This document shows positions 51,955 through 60,696 of a stretch of DNA of 64,000 bases, piece by piece. The stretch's first letter is position 1, and each line of letters begins with the position of its first letter. A program made the position numbers and the translations under genes. The notes beneath the pieces were generated by a model. That model saw nothing but the letters and a program-made list of their open reading frames with translations, was not told where the DNA came from and searched no databases. Source of the stretch: Clostridium aciditolerans (GTDB lineage Bacteria > Bacillota > Clostridia > Clostridiales > Clostridiaceae); NCBI RefSeq assembly GCF_016316925.1, contig NZ_JAEEGB010000007.1, forward strand, positions 139,717 to 203,716, given 5' to 3'.

Positions 51955-53430
51955 TTATTTTGTTAAATCAATATTTATCTTATACTTATCTTCAACTTGA
52001 GGTTCATCTACAATAGGAAGTGCTATCTTATACTTTTTACTTTTGTCTATAGGTGGCAGCTTAATTGACACAATTCTTTCTTCTACATTTTCAAGCACAG
52101 CTATAGCTCCGTCCTCTGCCCGTTCTATGTCATTATAGTCCTTATCTATAATAACAGTTTGATTGATATTTCTGAAGGGATATACACCATTACCTTCAAA
52201 TTTAAATGTAACTTTGGTTTCTTTATCTGTTGCCTCTATATCTTTTATGCGAACGGTACTATTTTCTCCTACTTTTATCACCTGGTTAACTAGCTTTTCT
52301 ATGGTTGAGAATTCTCTAGCTTTATCTATATTAAATACATGAATAACATTGTCAAAAGCATATCCAAGAGACTTTTCCTTCGCTGTTACAGGTCTACTTT
52401 TTGTTATAACTTCCTGAGGGATGCTAAAATCAATACTGTTCACTGTAGTTTGCAATATAGAATAATGGAATCCATTAATCTCTTTTGTTTTGTCTCCCCA
52501 GTTTTTAAGCACAGGAACTATAGTTAACGCTTTAACATTAGATAAGTCATTAAGTATCTTTATCTTACCCTCATAATTTTCTTTGTTAGATGAACCACCT
52601 CCAAAATCGCTTTCCAGTTTTCTGCCTTTATCATCTATAACAACAAAGCCGAAGATTCCATCTTTCATATTTTCATTTAACTTATCATAGACACCTGTAT
52701 AGATTATTGTATTTCCTAATGGACTTATCACCAACTTTTCAAGATTAAGTGTGCTATTTGGTATTTTAATGCTCTTATCCAGATTAATAGTTCTTGAGTT
52801 TGTTGATTTATTCGTTTTAGAAACCTTAAATTTAAAATCCCAAGGACCTTTTACATCTCCAATCCAAACGATATTTAAATCAACATCTATATCATTGGGT
52901 AATTCCATGTCTGAAATGTTGGCATAGGTTACCCTAATAAGCTTATTATCATCTATCTTTTTATCCTTACTAGCATAAGCAGTTACTGATTTACCATTTA
53001 GCTTTATGTTCCCCATGTCTCCTCCATTTTCTTTTAGTTTTTTGCCTTCGATTATTGAAGTGATTGCCAAAGTGTTATTATCAATCACAATTTCATCTAT
53101 AGTTATTTTTATTCCATCCTTCTCTACAGTTTTATTTACACTAGTTGAAAACTGTTCAAATTTATTAAAACTCTCTCCCATACCATTATAATTAATTAAT
53201 TTAAAGATTGATTTTATACCAGGAATTGCTTTTGCTATATCAGGGTTAACAATCCCTACAGTTGTTGTAACAACTAACACTACAGCAGCAACAACTGCTA
53301 TCTTCTTATATGTTCTTTTAAAGTTTGCTATCTTCCTTTCTCTTCGGCCTCTTTTAATACCCTTTTTAACTGCTAAATCTATATCTATTGGAATTTTAAT
53401 TTCATTCTTTAACTTCTCTAAACTATCCAT
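51955..53430 (-). CDS. DUF4179-type membrane anti-sigma/regulatory protein
   Basis: The 491-residue protein has a basic cytoplasmic N-terminus (~1-42), one membrane helix (~43-63, IAVVAAVVLVVTTTVGIV), and a large extracellular beta-rich region beginning with a DUF4179-like domain (~70-170: NKTVEKDGIKITIDEIVIDNNTLAITSIIEG). It follows the ECF sigma gene by one base, so it should be the cognate membrane-bound regulator. No cysteine-histidine anti-sigma zinc motif is present. The signal it senses is unknown. It is the second sigma/anti-sigma pair of the window, unrelated in sequence to the DUF4367 one. Confidence 0.82.
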   Translation of the reverse strand: MDSLEKLKNEIKIPIDIDLAVKKGIKRGRRERKIANFKRTYKKIAVVAAVVLVVTTTVGIVNPDIAKAIPGIKSIFKLINYNGMGESFNKFEQFSTSVNKTVEKDGIKITIDEIVIDNNTLAITSIIEGKKLKENGGDMGNIKLNGKSVTAYASKDKKIDDNKLIRVTYANISDMELPNDIDVDLNIVWIGDVKGPWDFKFKVSKTNKSTNSRTINLDKSIKIPNSTLNLEKLVISPLGNTIIYTGVYDKLNENMKDGIFGFVVIDDKGRKLESDFGGGSSNKENYEGKIKILNDLSNVKALTIVPVLKNWGDKTKEINGFHYSILQTTVNSIDFSIPQEVITKSRPVTAKEKSLGYAFDNVIHVFNIDKAREFSTIEKLVNQVIKVGENSTVRIKDIEATDKETKVTFKFEGNGVYPFRNINQTVIIDKDYNDIERAEDGAIAVLENVEERIVSIKLPPIDKSKKYKIALPIVDEPQVEDKYKINIDLTK

Positions 53431-53431
53431 A

Positions 53432-53953
53432 TTAAATTATCTCCTTACCCATAAATATTCTTAAACTGCTTAATCCCTTATTAAGATGAGTTTTTACAGT
53501 GCCTACTGGACAATCCAACACTTCAGAAATCTCTGTTATGGTAAGATCTTGAAAATACTTTAGCAATATCACATTCTTATATTTATTCTCTAGCCTATCT
53601 ATATAATTGAGGACATCAAGTTTTTCTTCAATTCTATTTTCTTGATAATAGTTAGACCTACTAGATAGATTGTCCACTAATGATACAATTTTCTTTTCCT
53701 TATTAATAAAATTAATAGCATTATTAATTAAAATTTTAGTTAGCCATGTTTTAAAGTATTTAGGCTCTTTTAACTTATTTATGGAAATGTAAGCTTTATA
53801 TACTGTCTCCTGCAGTATATCTAATGCATCATGTTCATTCTTTGTATAGGCAAATGCTATTCTGTAAAGTCCTTCTTTACTAATATCCATAAGATATTCA
53901 AAAGCTTTTTCATCTCCGTCAATTGCCAGCTTTACCTGTTCTTCAAGAATCAT
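53432..53953 (-). CDS. ECF RNA polymerase sigma factor (second)
   Basis: The 173-residue protein has region 2 (residues ~8-70: AFEYLMDISKEGLYRIAFAYTKNEHDALDILQETVYKAYI) and region 4 (~110-165: YKNVILLKYFQDLTITEISEVLDCPVGTVKTHLNKGLSSLR). It resembles the SigV/SigM-like ECF group. AAAGGAG precedes the ATG. It is co-transcribed with the DUF4179 gene. A TAAAACC/TGTCTA promoter upstream suggests autoregulation. Confidence 0.9.
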   Translation of the reverse strand: MILEEQVKLAIDGDEKAFEYLMDISKEGLYRIAFAYTKNEHDALDILQETVYKAYISINKLKEPKYFKTWLTKILINNAINFINKEKKIVSLVDNLSSRSNYYQENRIEEKLDVLNYIDRLENKYKNVILLKYFQDLTITEISEVLDCPVGTVKTHLNKGLSSLRIFMGKEII

Positions 53954-54005
53954 ATTTAATCTCCTTTAATCTTTAAATTACGCGTAACTTATATTTTACA
54001 CTTAT

Positions 54006-54034
54006 TAGACAATGAATATCAGTAAACGGTTTTA
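54006..54034 (-). promoter_or_regulatory. Candidate ECF promoter of the second sigma operon
   Basis: On the minus strand TAAAACC (54034-54028) and TGTCTA (54011-54006) are separated by 16 bp, matching the AAAC/CGTCTA layout of ECF promoters, about 55 bases before the sigma ATG. Confidence 0.5.
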
Positions 54035-54078
54035 AAAATTTACAAAAAAACTATAATTTAGTTTAGGAATTATCCTAT

Positions 54079-54112
54079 GAAAAAAAAACGTATTGGTTTT
54101 CTCCAATACGTT
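54079..54112 (-). terminator. Terminator of the mur operon
   Basis: On the minus strand AACGTATTGG pairs with CCAATACGTT around AGAAAA, followed by nine T. It lies ten bases past the murR stop. Confidence 0.92.
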
Positions 54113-54121
54113 CTACCTTTA

Positions 54122-54970
54122 TTATTTAAACTTAAGTTCTTCTACCATTTTTCTAGTCTCTCTCAAAGATCTGTCAATCTGTCCAAAGTTGTTCTTTGCT
54201 ACTCCAATAAATAATATATCAATTAATGTTAATTGTGCTATTCTTGAAGATATGGCCCCTACTCTCAAATCCTTTTCTATACTTGGCACCTGAAGTTTTA
54301 TATCTGCTATTGAAGATACAGGATTGGAGCCGTATTTTGTTATAGATATACACTTTGCTCCTTTTTCTTTTGCCTTAGATAAAGCACTGTAAACTTCCTT
54401 TGTTTTCCCAGCATAAGATATTGCAATAGCAACATCCTCCGCCTCAATGTGTGCAGCCATTGAAAGCTGCATATGACTGTCTAAATGCATAAATGCATTT
54501 TTATTTATTCTCAATAACTTGTATTGAAAATCTAGTGCTATTAACGCTGAAGCGCCTACTCCAAAGAGATAAATATGCTTCGCCTTTTGAATAGCATTCA
54601 TGGCTTCTTCAACTTGTTTTTCATCCAGTAATTCAAGAGTATCCTCAATGGTTTTAATATTCTTTCTTGCTGTCTTAGACATTACCTCTCTAACTGTATC
54701 TTTTACGTCTATATAATCGTAATCTGATTCTTCGTCTTTTTCCTCAACATCATTCTTGGCAAGAGCAATTTTAAATTCCTGAAAACCTTCAAACCCTATT
54801 TTCTTTACAAATCTAATAACGCTAGCTCCACTGGTATCCGTGAAAGAAGCTAATTCTGCAGCAGAAAGTTTATAAATTTCACTTGTATTATCTAAAACAT
54901 ACTCCGCTATTTTTTTCTCCGAATCAGTCATATTCTCAAAACTTTGTTTTATTATTAGCGAACAGTTCAT
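54122..54970 (-). CDS. murR: RpiR-family regulator MurR
   Basis: The 282-residue regulator has an N-terminal RpiR helix-turn-helix (~1-75: KKIAEYVLDNTSEIYKLSAAELASFTDTSGASVIRFVKKIGFEGFQEFK) and a SIS sugar-phosphate-binding domain (~120-250: YLFGVGASALIALDFQYKLLRI, AISYAGKTKEV). It should sense MurNAc-6-phosphate and control the operon in which it is the last gene. Paired 17-bp palindromes over the murQ promoter are the likely operators. AAAAGGGG precedes the ATG. Confidence 0.9.
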   Translation of the reverse strand: MNCSLIIKQSFENMTDSEKKIAEYVLDNTSEIYKLSAAELASFTDTSGASVIRFVKKIGFEGFQEFKIALAKNDVEEKDEESDYDYIDVKDTVREVMSKTARKNIKTIEDTLELLDEKQVEEAMNAIQKAKHIYLFGVGASALIALDFQYKLLRINKNAFMHLDSHMQLSMAAHIEAEDVAIAISYAGKTKEVYSALSKAKEKGAKCISITKYGSNPVSSIADIKLQVPSIEKDLRVGAISSRIAQLTLIDILFIGVAKNNFGQIDRSLRETRKMVEELKFK

Positions 54971-54983
54971 ATATTTTCCCCTT

Positions 54984-56060
54984 TTATACTATTCTAAATC
55001 TAAATTTTCCCTCATCTTTTATATAATCTAGCAAAAATAATTCTTCCTCAATTACCATTCCAATCACATTGACTCTGCTATCTTCCTTTAAATCTCTCCT
55101 GCATACCTGTAATTCACCCATGTACCTTAGATAGCCTTCATTATCTACAGTAATTGAACCTTTTTTTCTATAAGTTATACCTCCAGGTTTAATTACACCA
55201 GAATTCATACACATTCGGCTTTCGACAGCTCTAACTAGATCTTCAGCGCCATCACTCCTATTAGTATAACTTTTATAGTTCAGCATATCCAAAGACATAT
55301 TATCAGAAACCATAGGATTCACCTTTAACTCAATAATATCCTCTGGTACTGAACCTACTTCACATATTTCTTTATCAGATGGTATACTATCTCCGAAAAA
55401 TACGTTATCTACTCCTAGAGCATAAAGATGCTTGGCACATATTTCAGGTTTTAAAAATCTGTGCATTTCAATTGTAGGTAAGCCCTCCTGAAGAGGAGGC
55501 CTCTTATTTATTAAAGATGGTATAAAAGCTGATATCTTCATATCCAATTTTTTTAACATATCATTTTTTCTAAGTAGACTATCAATAGATATACCTGTAT
55601 TCATTCTAGGATAAAAATTATGACATGCCTGCATATTTTCAAGGCAAGGATCGTAGCTTTCAAACTCTCTCAAAAACTTTTCTGTAACAGTACTTCCATT
55701 TATCTCAATTTTAAGTCCACACTCATTTTTTGTGAACCCAGCTATTTCTTCTGGCGAAAATCCATAATCAATTCTAAGTACATCAATTCCAAATTCTTTG
55801 ATCCTTCTTAGATCATTTTGCTGTATATTTAAATATTCAAAGCCCTTTGGAGAAATATCTGCTATAACTTTCATATCTAAAGTCTTTGCTTCTTTTATTA
55901 TTGAGGTAAACTCATTTATAATTATATCATAATTTGCTTCAGGAATATGAAGTGAAGTAAATATTCTGTCAAAGCCATTTTCCCTAGCAACTTTTATATA
56001 TCTAATATTCTCCTCTAAACTGTAGTTTAAACCCATATATATAGAAATACCCTTTCCCAT
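54984..56060 (-). CDS. mupG: 6-phospho-N-acetylmuramidase MupG (DUF871)
   Basis: The 358-residue protein is a DUF871/MupG-type TIM-barrel: GKGISIYMGLNYSLEENIRYIKVARENGFDRIFTSLHIPE at the N-terminus, LRIDYGFSPEEIA, NFYPRMNTGIS, and a C-terminal small beta domain (VDNEGYLRYMGELQVCRRDL). MupG splits MurNAc-6P from GlcNAc in phosphorylated disaccharide made by the PTS. The Asp and Glu of the active site (IDYGF, EINGS) are in place. The gene lies between murP and murR, as in Staphylococcus aureus. GGAGGGTG precedes the ATG. Confidence 0.92.
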   Translation of the reverse strand: MGKGISIYMGLNYSLEENIRYIKVARENGFDRIFTSLHIPEANYDIIINEFTSIIKEAKTLDMKVIADISPKGFEYLNIQQNDLRRIKEFGIDVLRIDYGFSPEEIAGFTKNECGLKIEINGSTVTEKFLREFESYDPCLENMQACHNFYPRMNTGISIDSLLRKNDMLKKLDMKISAFIPSLINKRPPLQEGLPTIEMHRFLKPEICAKHLYALGVDNVFFGDSIPSDKEICEVGSVPEDIIELKVNPMVSDNMSLDMLNYKSYTNRSDGAEDLVRAVESRMCMNSGVIKPGGITYRKKGSITVDNEGYLRYMGELQVCRRDLKEDSRVNVIGMVIEEELFLLDYIKDEGKFRFRIV

Positions 56061-56096
56061 AATTGTTCACCCTCCACTTCTAATTCTTAATTGACA

Positions 56097-56122
56097 AGAG
56101 TCTTTCTTAAAAGAAAGACTCT
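56097..56122. other. Hairpin between murP and mupG
   Basis: AGAGTCTTTCTT (56097-56108) pairs perfectly with AAGAAAGACTCT (56111-56122). There is no T run on the minus strand, so it is more likely an RNA-processing or stability hairpin inside the operon than a terminator. Confidence 0.6.
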
Positions 56123-56132
56123 CTTATATGAA

Positions 56133-57479
56133 CTATTCTATTATATCATCAAAGCCTAATAAGAATGTAGCTATAAAACCAGCTGCATATGCTATTAGAA
56201 CGCCTACTATATATAATAATGGTGTGTTAGTTATTGCTGCAAGTGGAATGCCAGAAAGCCCCATACTTGTAGATGCAACCTTAAATAATGCTTGTGCAGC
56301 ACCACCGAAGGCACCACCTATACATGCTCCAATGAATGGTTTACCAAGAGGTAAAGTAACACCATATATTAATGGCTCTCCTACTCCCATGATTCCTATT
56401 GGTAATGCAGTAATAATTGTCTTCTTCATTTTCTTGCTCTTAGTTTTTACATATACAGCTATTGCCGCTCCAACTTGGCCTGCTCCAGCCATAGCTAATA
56501 TAGGTAATAGTACGTTCAATCCTGTTGATTTAAGCAACTCCACATGAACCGGAGTTAATCCCTGATGTAATCCAGTAAGTACTAAAGGCAAGAATGTTCC
56601 ACCAAGTATAAAACCAGTTACAGCTCCTCCACCAGAAATAGCTGCCTTAGTAGCATTTCCTATAGCGTCAGATATCATTCCACCAGCAGGTTGAAGTGCG
56701 TAAATTGCTACAAAACTTGCTACAAGCAATACTATAAGTGGTGTTAAGAATAAATCCAATACTTCAGGTACAATCTTTCTCAACTTCTTTTCAAGCCAGC
56801 TTGAGAATGCAACAACAAGTAATACTGCGATAATACCGCCTCTACCAGGTACTAGTGCTTTTCCACCAAGCATTACCTTTGCTAAATCAGGATGTGTAAT
56901 AACAGCAGCCATTACTCCACCAAGTGCAGGTGATCCGCCAAATTCCTTGGCAGCGTTTATACCTACAAATAAGTTTAATCCAAAATACACAGCATTACCT
57001 GCAACCTTTAATATTCCTCCAACAGTTCCTGCTCCAAAGCCTGGGTTATATTTAAGAACAATGTTTAATATAGCAGTTACAAGACCACATGCTATAAAAG
57101 CAGGTATCAATGGAATAAATATATTTGATATTTTTTTAAGAAACAACTTAAATGGTGTAGCATTTTTTGCGCTTATTTCTGATTTTCTCGCAGCTGCTTC
57201 ATCCATTTCGCCTATGCTTATGCCGGAAAGTAGACCAAATTCGTATGCAACTTTATTTACTCTTCCCGGTCCGAGTATAATTTGTAGCTGTCCACCTTGT
57301 TCTACTACTCCCATTACGCCATCAATTTTCTTTATTTCTTCTATCTTTACAAGTCCCATATCTAATATATTAAGTCTTAAACGTGTCATGCAGTGAGCAA
57401 CCTGTGATAAGTTCTGCTTTTCTCCAACTACTTTATAAATTTGCTGAGCAATATCTTTTGGTGATAACTTTTGTGACAT
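56133..57479 (-). CDS. murP: PTS EIIBC component MurP, MurNAc-specific
   Basis: The 448-residue protein has an N-terminal EIIB domain (~1-80) with the phospho-cysteine in VAHCMTRLRL, a linker, and an EIIC glucose-family membrane domain (~105-445): FLKKISNIFIPLIPAFIACGLVTAILNIV, GGSPALGGVMAAVITHPDLAK, GLHQGLTPVHVELLKSTG, and GVGEPLIYGVTLPLGKPFIGACIGG. It imports and phosphorylates MurNAc or MurNAc-containing disaccharide. No EIIA domain is attached, so a general glucose-type EIIA from elsewhere must serve. AGGAGGAT precedes the ATG. Confidence 0.93.
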   Translation of the reverse strand: MSQKLSPKDIAQQIYKVVGEKQNLSQVAHCMTRLRLNILDMGLVKIEEIKKIDGVMGVVEQGGQLQIILGPGRVNKVAYEFGLLSGISIGEMDEAAARKSEISAKNATPFKLFLKKISNIFIPLIPAFIACGLVTAILNIVLKYNPGFGAGTVGGILKVAGNAVYFGLNLFVGINAAKEFGGSPALGGVMAAVITHPDLAKVMLGGKALVPGRGGIIAVLLVVAFSSWLEKKLRKIVPEVLDLFLTPLIVLLVASFVAIYALQPAGGMISDAIGNATKAAISGGGAVTGFILGGTFLPLVLTGLHQGLTPVHVELLKSTGLNVLLPILAMAGAGQVGAAIAVYVKTKSKKMKKTIITALPIGIMGVGEPLIYGVTLPLGKPFIGACIGGAFGGAAQALFKVASTSMGLSGIPLAAITNTPLLYIVGVLIAYAAGFIATFLLGFDDIIE

Positions 57480-57502
57480 AACTAATCCTCCTATTCTAAT
57501 AA

Positions 57503-58414
57503 TTATTTATTTATACTTTCTAAAGCCTTTGATATATACCCTTTATGTTTTTCTAACAAGTCTAAAGCATCCTTTCTTGAAAGCCCTGACTCAAGCATCA
57601 ATATGGAAAGCTTTACATTATAGCTAGTTTGCTCCAGCACTTCTGTAGCTTTCTCTCTCGTTGCTCCTGTTGCTAAGGAAACTATTCTCTTAGCTCTCTC
57701 AACAAGTTTTTCATTAGAAGCCTTTACATCTACCATAAGGTTATTAAATACTTTTCCTATCTTAATCATTGATCCCGTAGTCAGCATATTTAATACCATT
57801 TTCTGTGCAGTCCCTGATTTCATTCTAGTAGAACCTATAATTACTTCTGGCCCTACAACAGGAGCTATAGAAATATCCACAAGTTTCGATATTTCTGAAT
57901 TAGGATTACAGGTCACTCCTACAGTTACAGCTCCTAAGCTCTTTGCATATTTAAGTCCTCCTATAACATAGGGAGTTCTTCCGCTAGCTGCAAGTCCAAC
58001 TAAAACATCATCTTCTGAAAAATCGATGTTTTTTAGATCTTCTTCACAAAGCTCTAAGTTATCTTCTGCTCCTTCCTTCGCTCTAAATATAGCCTCATAT
58101 CCACCTGCTATGATTGCATGTACCATATTTTCAGGTACACCGTAAGTAGGTGGACATTCTGAAGCATCTAGTATACCTAGTCTTCCGCTTGTCCCTGCAC
58201 CTACATATATAAGTCTTCCACCCTTTTCAAAGGCCTTTGCTATTTCATCAACAGCTTTTGCTATATTTGGCAGTTCCTTTTGAACTTCTAAGGCTACTTT
58301 CTTGTCCTCCTCGTTTATCATAGTTAGCATTTCTAGTGTAGAAACTTTGTCTATATTATTAGTATTTTCATTAACTCCTTCTGTGACTAATTGTTCTAGG
58401 TTAATCCTTTTCAA
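57503..58414 (-). CDS. murQ: N-acetylmuramic acid 6-phosphate etherase MurQ
   Basis: The ~303-residue SIS-domain enzyme cleaves the D-lactyl ether of MurNAc-6P to GlcNAc-6P and lactate. Hallmarks: [46 protein letters not shown] with the catalytic Glu, [31 protein letters not shown], and the C-terminal helical LSIMMLE-like end. TTG at 58414 fits AGAGGTGG; the GTG at 58423 is part of that site. First gene of murQ-murP-mupG-murR. GlcNAc-6P feeds into glycolysis and lactate can join the Ldh pool. Confidence 0.95.
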   Translation of the reverse strand: MKRINLEQLVTEGVNENTNNIDKVSTLEMLTMINEEDKKVALEVQKELPNIAKAVDEIAKAFEKGGRLIYVGAGTSGRLGILDASECPPTYGVPENMVHAIIAGGYEAIFRAKEGAEDNLELCEEDLKNIDFSEDDVLVGLAASGRTPYVIGGLKYAKSLGAVTVGVTCNPNSEISKLVDISIAPVVGPEVIIGSTRMKSGTAQKMVLNMLTTGSMIKIGKVFNNLMVDVKASNEKLVERAKRIVSLATGATREKATEVLEQTSYNVKLSILMLESGLSRKDALDLLEKHKGYISKALESINK

Positions 58415-58451
58415 TGCTACCACCTCTGTTTCTGATTTACTTTATGATTTT

Positions 58452-58512
58452 ATTATACACTTTTTGAAATATAATTTCAATAATGATTTTAAAATTTGAA
58501 ATTATATTTCAA
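58452..58512 (-). promoter_or_regulatory. murQ promoter with twin 17-bp MurR operators
   Basis: TTGAAATATAATTTCAA (58464-58480) and TTGAAATTATATTTCAA (58496-58512) are both perfect 7-3-7 palindromes, 32 bp centre to centre (three helical turns). On the minus strand -35 TTGAAA (58480-58475) and -10 TATAAT (58457-58452) are 17 bp apart, and the first operator covers the -35 box and spacer. RpiR/MurR repression with looping or cooperative binding is expected. Confidence 0.8.
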
Positions 58513-58577
58513 AAGTAATACAATTTTATATAAATACCAGTAATCAGAAATAATATATTCCTATATAATAAAACTAA

Positions 58578-58631
58578 CTCAAAGCAATAAAAGACACCAA
58601 GTGTTAACTTAGCGTCTTTTATTGCTTTGAG
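58578..58631. terminator. Perfect 18-bp inverted repeat after hom
   Basis: 58578-58595 (beginning CTCAAAGCAATAAAAGAC) pairs perfectly with 58614-58631, with an 18-nt loop. It sits directly after the homoserine dehydrogenase stop on the minus strand. Confidence 0.75.
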
Positions 58632-58633
58632 CA

Positions 58634-59659
58634 TTATACTCTAGCTACCCTACTAATATATATTATATCTCTTAATATAGAAGCTGTTGCAGCTGTAGTA
58701 CCTGAAGCTCCCCCAATCAATGTTAGTTCCCCTAATGTATCTGAAATATATCTAACTGCCTTATTTTTGCCATCTACATTATAAAAAGGATGTTCTTTAT
58801 CTACCTTTTCTAATTTAACAAGCATATTTAATTCTTTTTCAACTCTAGATGTTCGTCCAATAAGCTTATATCTCTTTCCTTCTTTTAATGCATTTTCTAT
58901 ATCATATGGCGTCAAGTTTGTAATTCCCTCTACTTTTATATCAGACAAATTTTTTTCTTCTTTCATAATTACATTTGTAAGTATAAGCAGTTTAAATGCA
59001 GTATCCCATCCTTCTACATCAAAGCTAGGGTTGGCTTCTGATATTCCGAAATCCTTTGCTTTTTTCAGTGCAATATCATAAGTACAACCAGTGTCCTCCA
59101 TCTCTTTCAGAATGTAGTTTGTTGTACCATTAAAAACACCTTCTATAGAAGAAATTTCTGAGCCAGCCATTTCTATTACTCCTCCATTGACAGAAGGTAA
59201 CGCTCCCCCACAAGTACATCCTATTCCTAAATGCACGCCATTTTCTCCCGCCATCTTTTCTAGTTTCTTATACCTCTGTATAATTGGTCCTTTGTTTCCT
59301 GTAACCACATGTATTTTATTCTCTAATGCTTTTAAAATATAGCTCAGCGCTGGCTCTCCAGTTTCCTTATTAGTAGATGTTAACTCTATCATTAAATCTA
59401 TATCTTTTCTTTCTAGCATAAAATCAGGGGTAATTTTTTTATTTTCATCATAGTCTTCAATTATACTTTTTCCTCCGTTTGAAAAAGCTAATAATTTATT
59501 ATAGCCTATTCCCTTTGGATTGTAGACTCCCCCTTTAGAATTAATAATATATACTATTTCGATATTAAGGCCTTCCTCTTTCAACATCGAACTCTTATCT
59601 ACAATTAGTTTTGTAAAAGCTTTACCTACTCCACCATATCCAATTAACCCAATCCTCAT
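58634..59659 (-). CDS. hom: Homoserine dehydrogenase (no ACT domain)
   Basis: The 341-residue enzyme has an N-terminal NAD(P)-binding domain (MRIGLIGYGGVGKAFTKLI) and the homoserine dehydrogenase catalytic part: TGNKGPIIQRYKKLEKMA, GGALPSVNGGVIEMAGSEI..EGVFNGTTNYIL, and ANPSFDVEGWDTAFKLLIL with the catalytic Asp and Lys positions. It ends at LTLIGGASGTTAATASILRDI, without the regulatory ACT domain, so feedback by threonine is not expected at that site. It reduces aspartate semialdehyde. The frame start upstream has no binding site, and ATG at 59659 follows AAAAGGAG. Confidence 0.88.
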   Translation of the reverse strand: MRIGLIGYGGVGKAFTKLIVDKSSMLKEEGLNIEIVYIINSKGGVYNPKGIGYNKLLAFSNGGKSIIEDYDENKKITPDFMLERKDIDLMIELTSTNKETGEPALSYILKALENKIHVVTGNKGPIIQRYKKLEKMAGENGVHLGIGCTCGGALPSVNGGVIEMAGSEISSIEGVFNGTTNYILKEMEDTGCTYDIALKKAKDFGISEANPSFDVEGWDTAFKLLILTNVIMKEEKNLSDIKVEGITNLTPYDIENALKEGKRYKLIGRTSRVEKELNMLVKLEKVDKEHPFYNVDGKNKAVRYISDTLGELTLIGGASGTTAATASILRDIIYISRVARV

Positions 59660-59843
59660 ATTATTTTTCTCCTTTTCATTTCCGTCTCTAATCCTCATTT
59701 TACTTAATTTGCGATTTTGTGTAAACATATGCACTAGTTTAGAATTTAAGAATAATTTAAGAAATTACTTACATTTATTTTAAGATTTACCTAGTAAACT
59801 AATTATGTGATTAGGAATTATTTAATACAAGGAGTGATTTAAT

Positions 59844-60359
59844 TTGAAACATTCAAAAAGGGTTGCCACATTTTTTTCATTAGTGCCGGGAGCAGGCCAT
59901 ATGTATTTAGGCCTTACACGTCAAGGCATTCAGCTTATGGTATTATTCTTCTCTACTTTTTTTATAGCTGCTTCTTTTGATTTGCAATTTTTAGCAGTTT
60001 TTCTTCCTGTAATCTGGTTTTACAGTATTTTTGATACAAGAAGCAAAAGTTTAAGTGAAGATCCTTTGCCAAACACTAATTTACCTATTTTTTCTGATGT
60101 AAATTCTATGGATGACATCTTTAAAAATAAACCTGCTGAAAAGTATATTGCTTATATCTTAATCCTTATGGGAGTTCTTTCACTAATAAATAATATTGCA
60201 CTACCTATATTAAGAGATTATTTCGATTATAGAATAATTTTGTATGTTAAATCTCTTATAATATCTTTCATCTTTATTGTTATTGGCTGTACGCTTCTGA
60301 AGAGCAAAAAAGTCAGCATAAAGAAGAGTGGTGATGAATTATGCAGTCAAGAAGAGTAG
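59844..60359 (+). CDS. Small integral membrane protein, TM2/DUF5683-like
   Basis: The ~171-residue membrane protein has a conserved-looking N-terminus, RVATFFSLVPGAGHMYLGLTRQGIQLMVLFF, the TM2-type PGxGHxYLG motif, then two helices, a hydrophilic loop (DTRSKSLSEDPLPNTNLP), and two more helices. Function is unknown; such proteins often accompany LiaI/DUF5668 genes. It starts at TTG after AAGGAGTG and overlaps the next gene by 19 bases, so the two are translated together. Confidence 0.72.
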   Translation: MKHSKRVATFFSLVPGAGHMYLGLTRQGIQLMVLFFSTFFIAASFDLQFLAVFLPVIWFYSIFDTRSKSLSEDPLPNTNLPIFSDVNSMDDIFKNKPAEKYIAYILILMGVLSLINNIALPILRDYFDYRIILYVKSLIISFIFIVIGCTLLKSKKVSIKKSGDELCSQEE

Positions 60360-60649
60360 GAACTTTGACTCTAGGCATTGTATTAATCTCTATAGGAGTA
60401 ATATTCTTTTTATCCACCTTTTTTAATTTATCCTTTGAAAAAGAAATTTTAAAATTTTGGCCTTTGATTCTTATATCTTTAGGCATCGAAATACTGGTGC
60501 TGAATAGCTTGGCAGTAAGACAAAAACTATATGTAAAATACGATCTTATAAGTCTATTTTTAATCGTTGTTGTGTTATTTTTGTCTTTTGGCACTTATGC
60601 CTTTAGCAATTTTGTTTTATCGAAGAGCTTTTACCACCAAATAATGTAA
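60341..60649 (+). CDS. LiaI/LiaF-type small membrane protein (DUF5668-like)
   Basis: The 102-residue protein has three hydrophobic helices: VGTLTLGIVLISIGVIFFLS, ILKFWPLILISLGIEILVL and LISLFLIVVVLFLSFGTYAF. The RxGTLTLGxxLIxxGxxFF and FWPLILISLGIE motifs are those of LiaI-LiaF-like transmembrane domains. In Bacillus the LiaIF system senses envelope stress, but no liaR/S is nearby here, so only a membrane role can be said. It overlaps the upstream gene and ends before a terminator. Confidence 0.75.
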   Translation: MQSRRVGTLTLGIVLISIGVIFFLSTFFNLSFEKEILKFWPLILISLGIEILVLNSLAVRQKLYVKYDLISLFLIVVVLFLSFGTYAFSNFVLSKSFYHQIM

Positions 60650-60652
60650 TTA

Positions 60653-60696
60653 AAGAGAGAGTGTCTCATCATAACTAAATGCGACACTCTCTTCTT
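60653..60696. terminator. Terminator between membrane-protein pair and GNAT gene
   Basis: AAGAGAGAGTGTC (60653-60665) pairs with GACACTCTCTTCTT (60683-60696) with one mismatch. It ends the plus-strand pair and overlaps the stop codon of the convergent GNAT gene. Confidence 0.75.

Noticed and set aside
56128-57396. Plus-strand ORFs opposite murP
   Set aside because: Their Pro/Ala/Asn-rich translations mirror the Gly/Ala codons of the membrane protein on the other strand.
58414-58423. GTG start of murQ at 58423
   Set aside because: The GTG is part of the AGAGGTGG ribosome binding site. TTG at 58414 has correct spacing.
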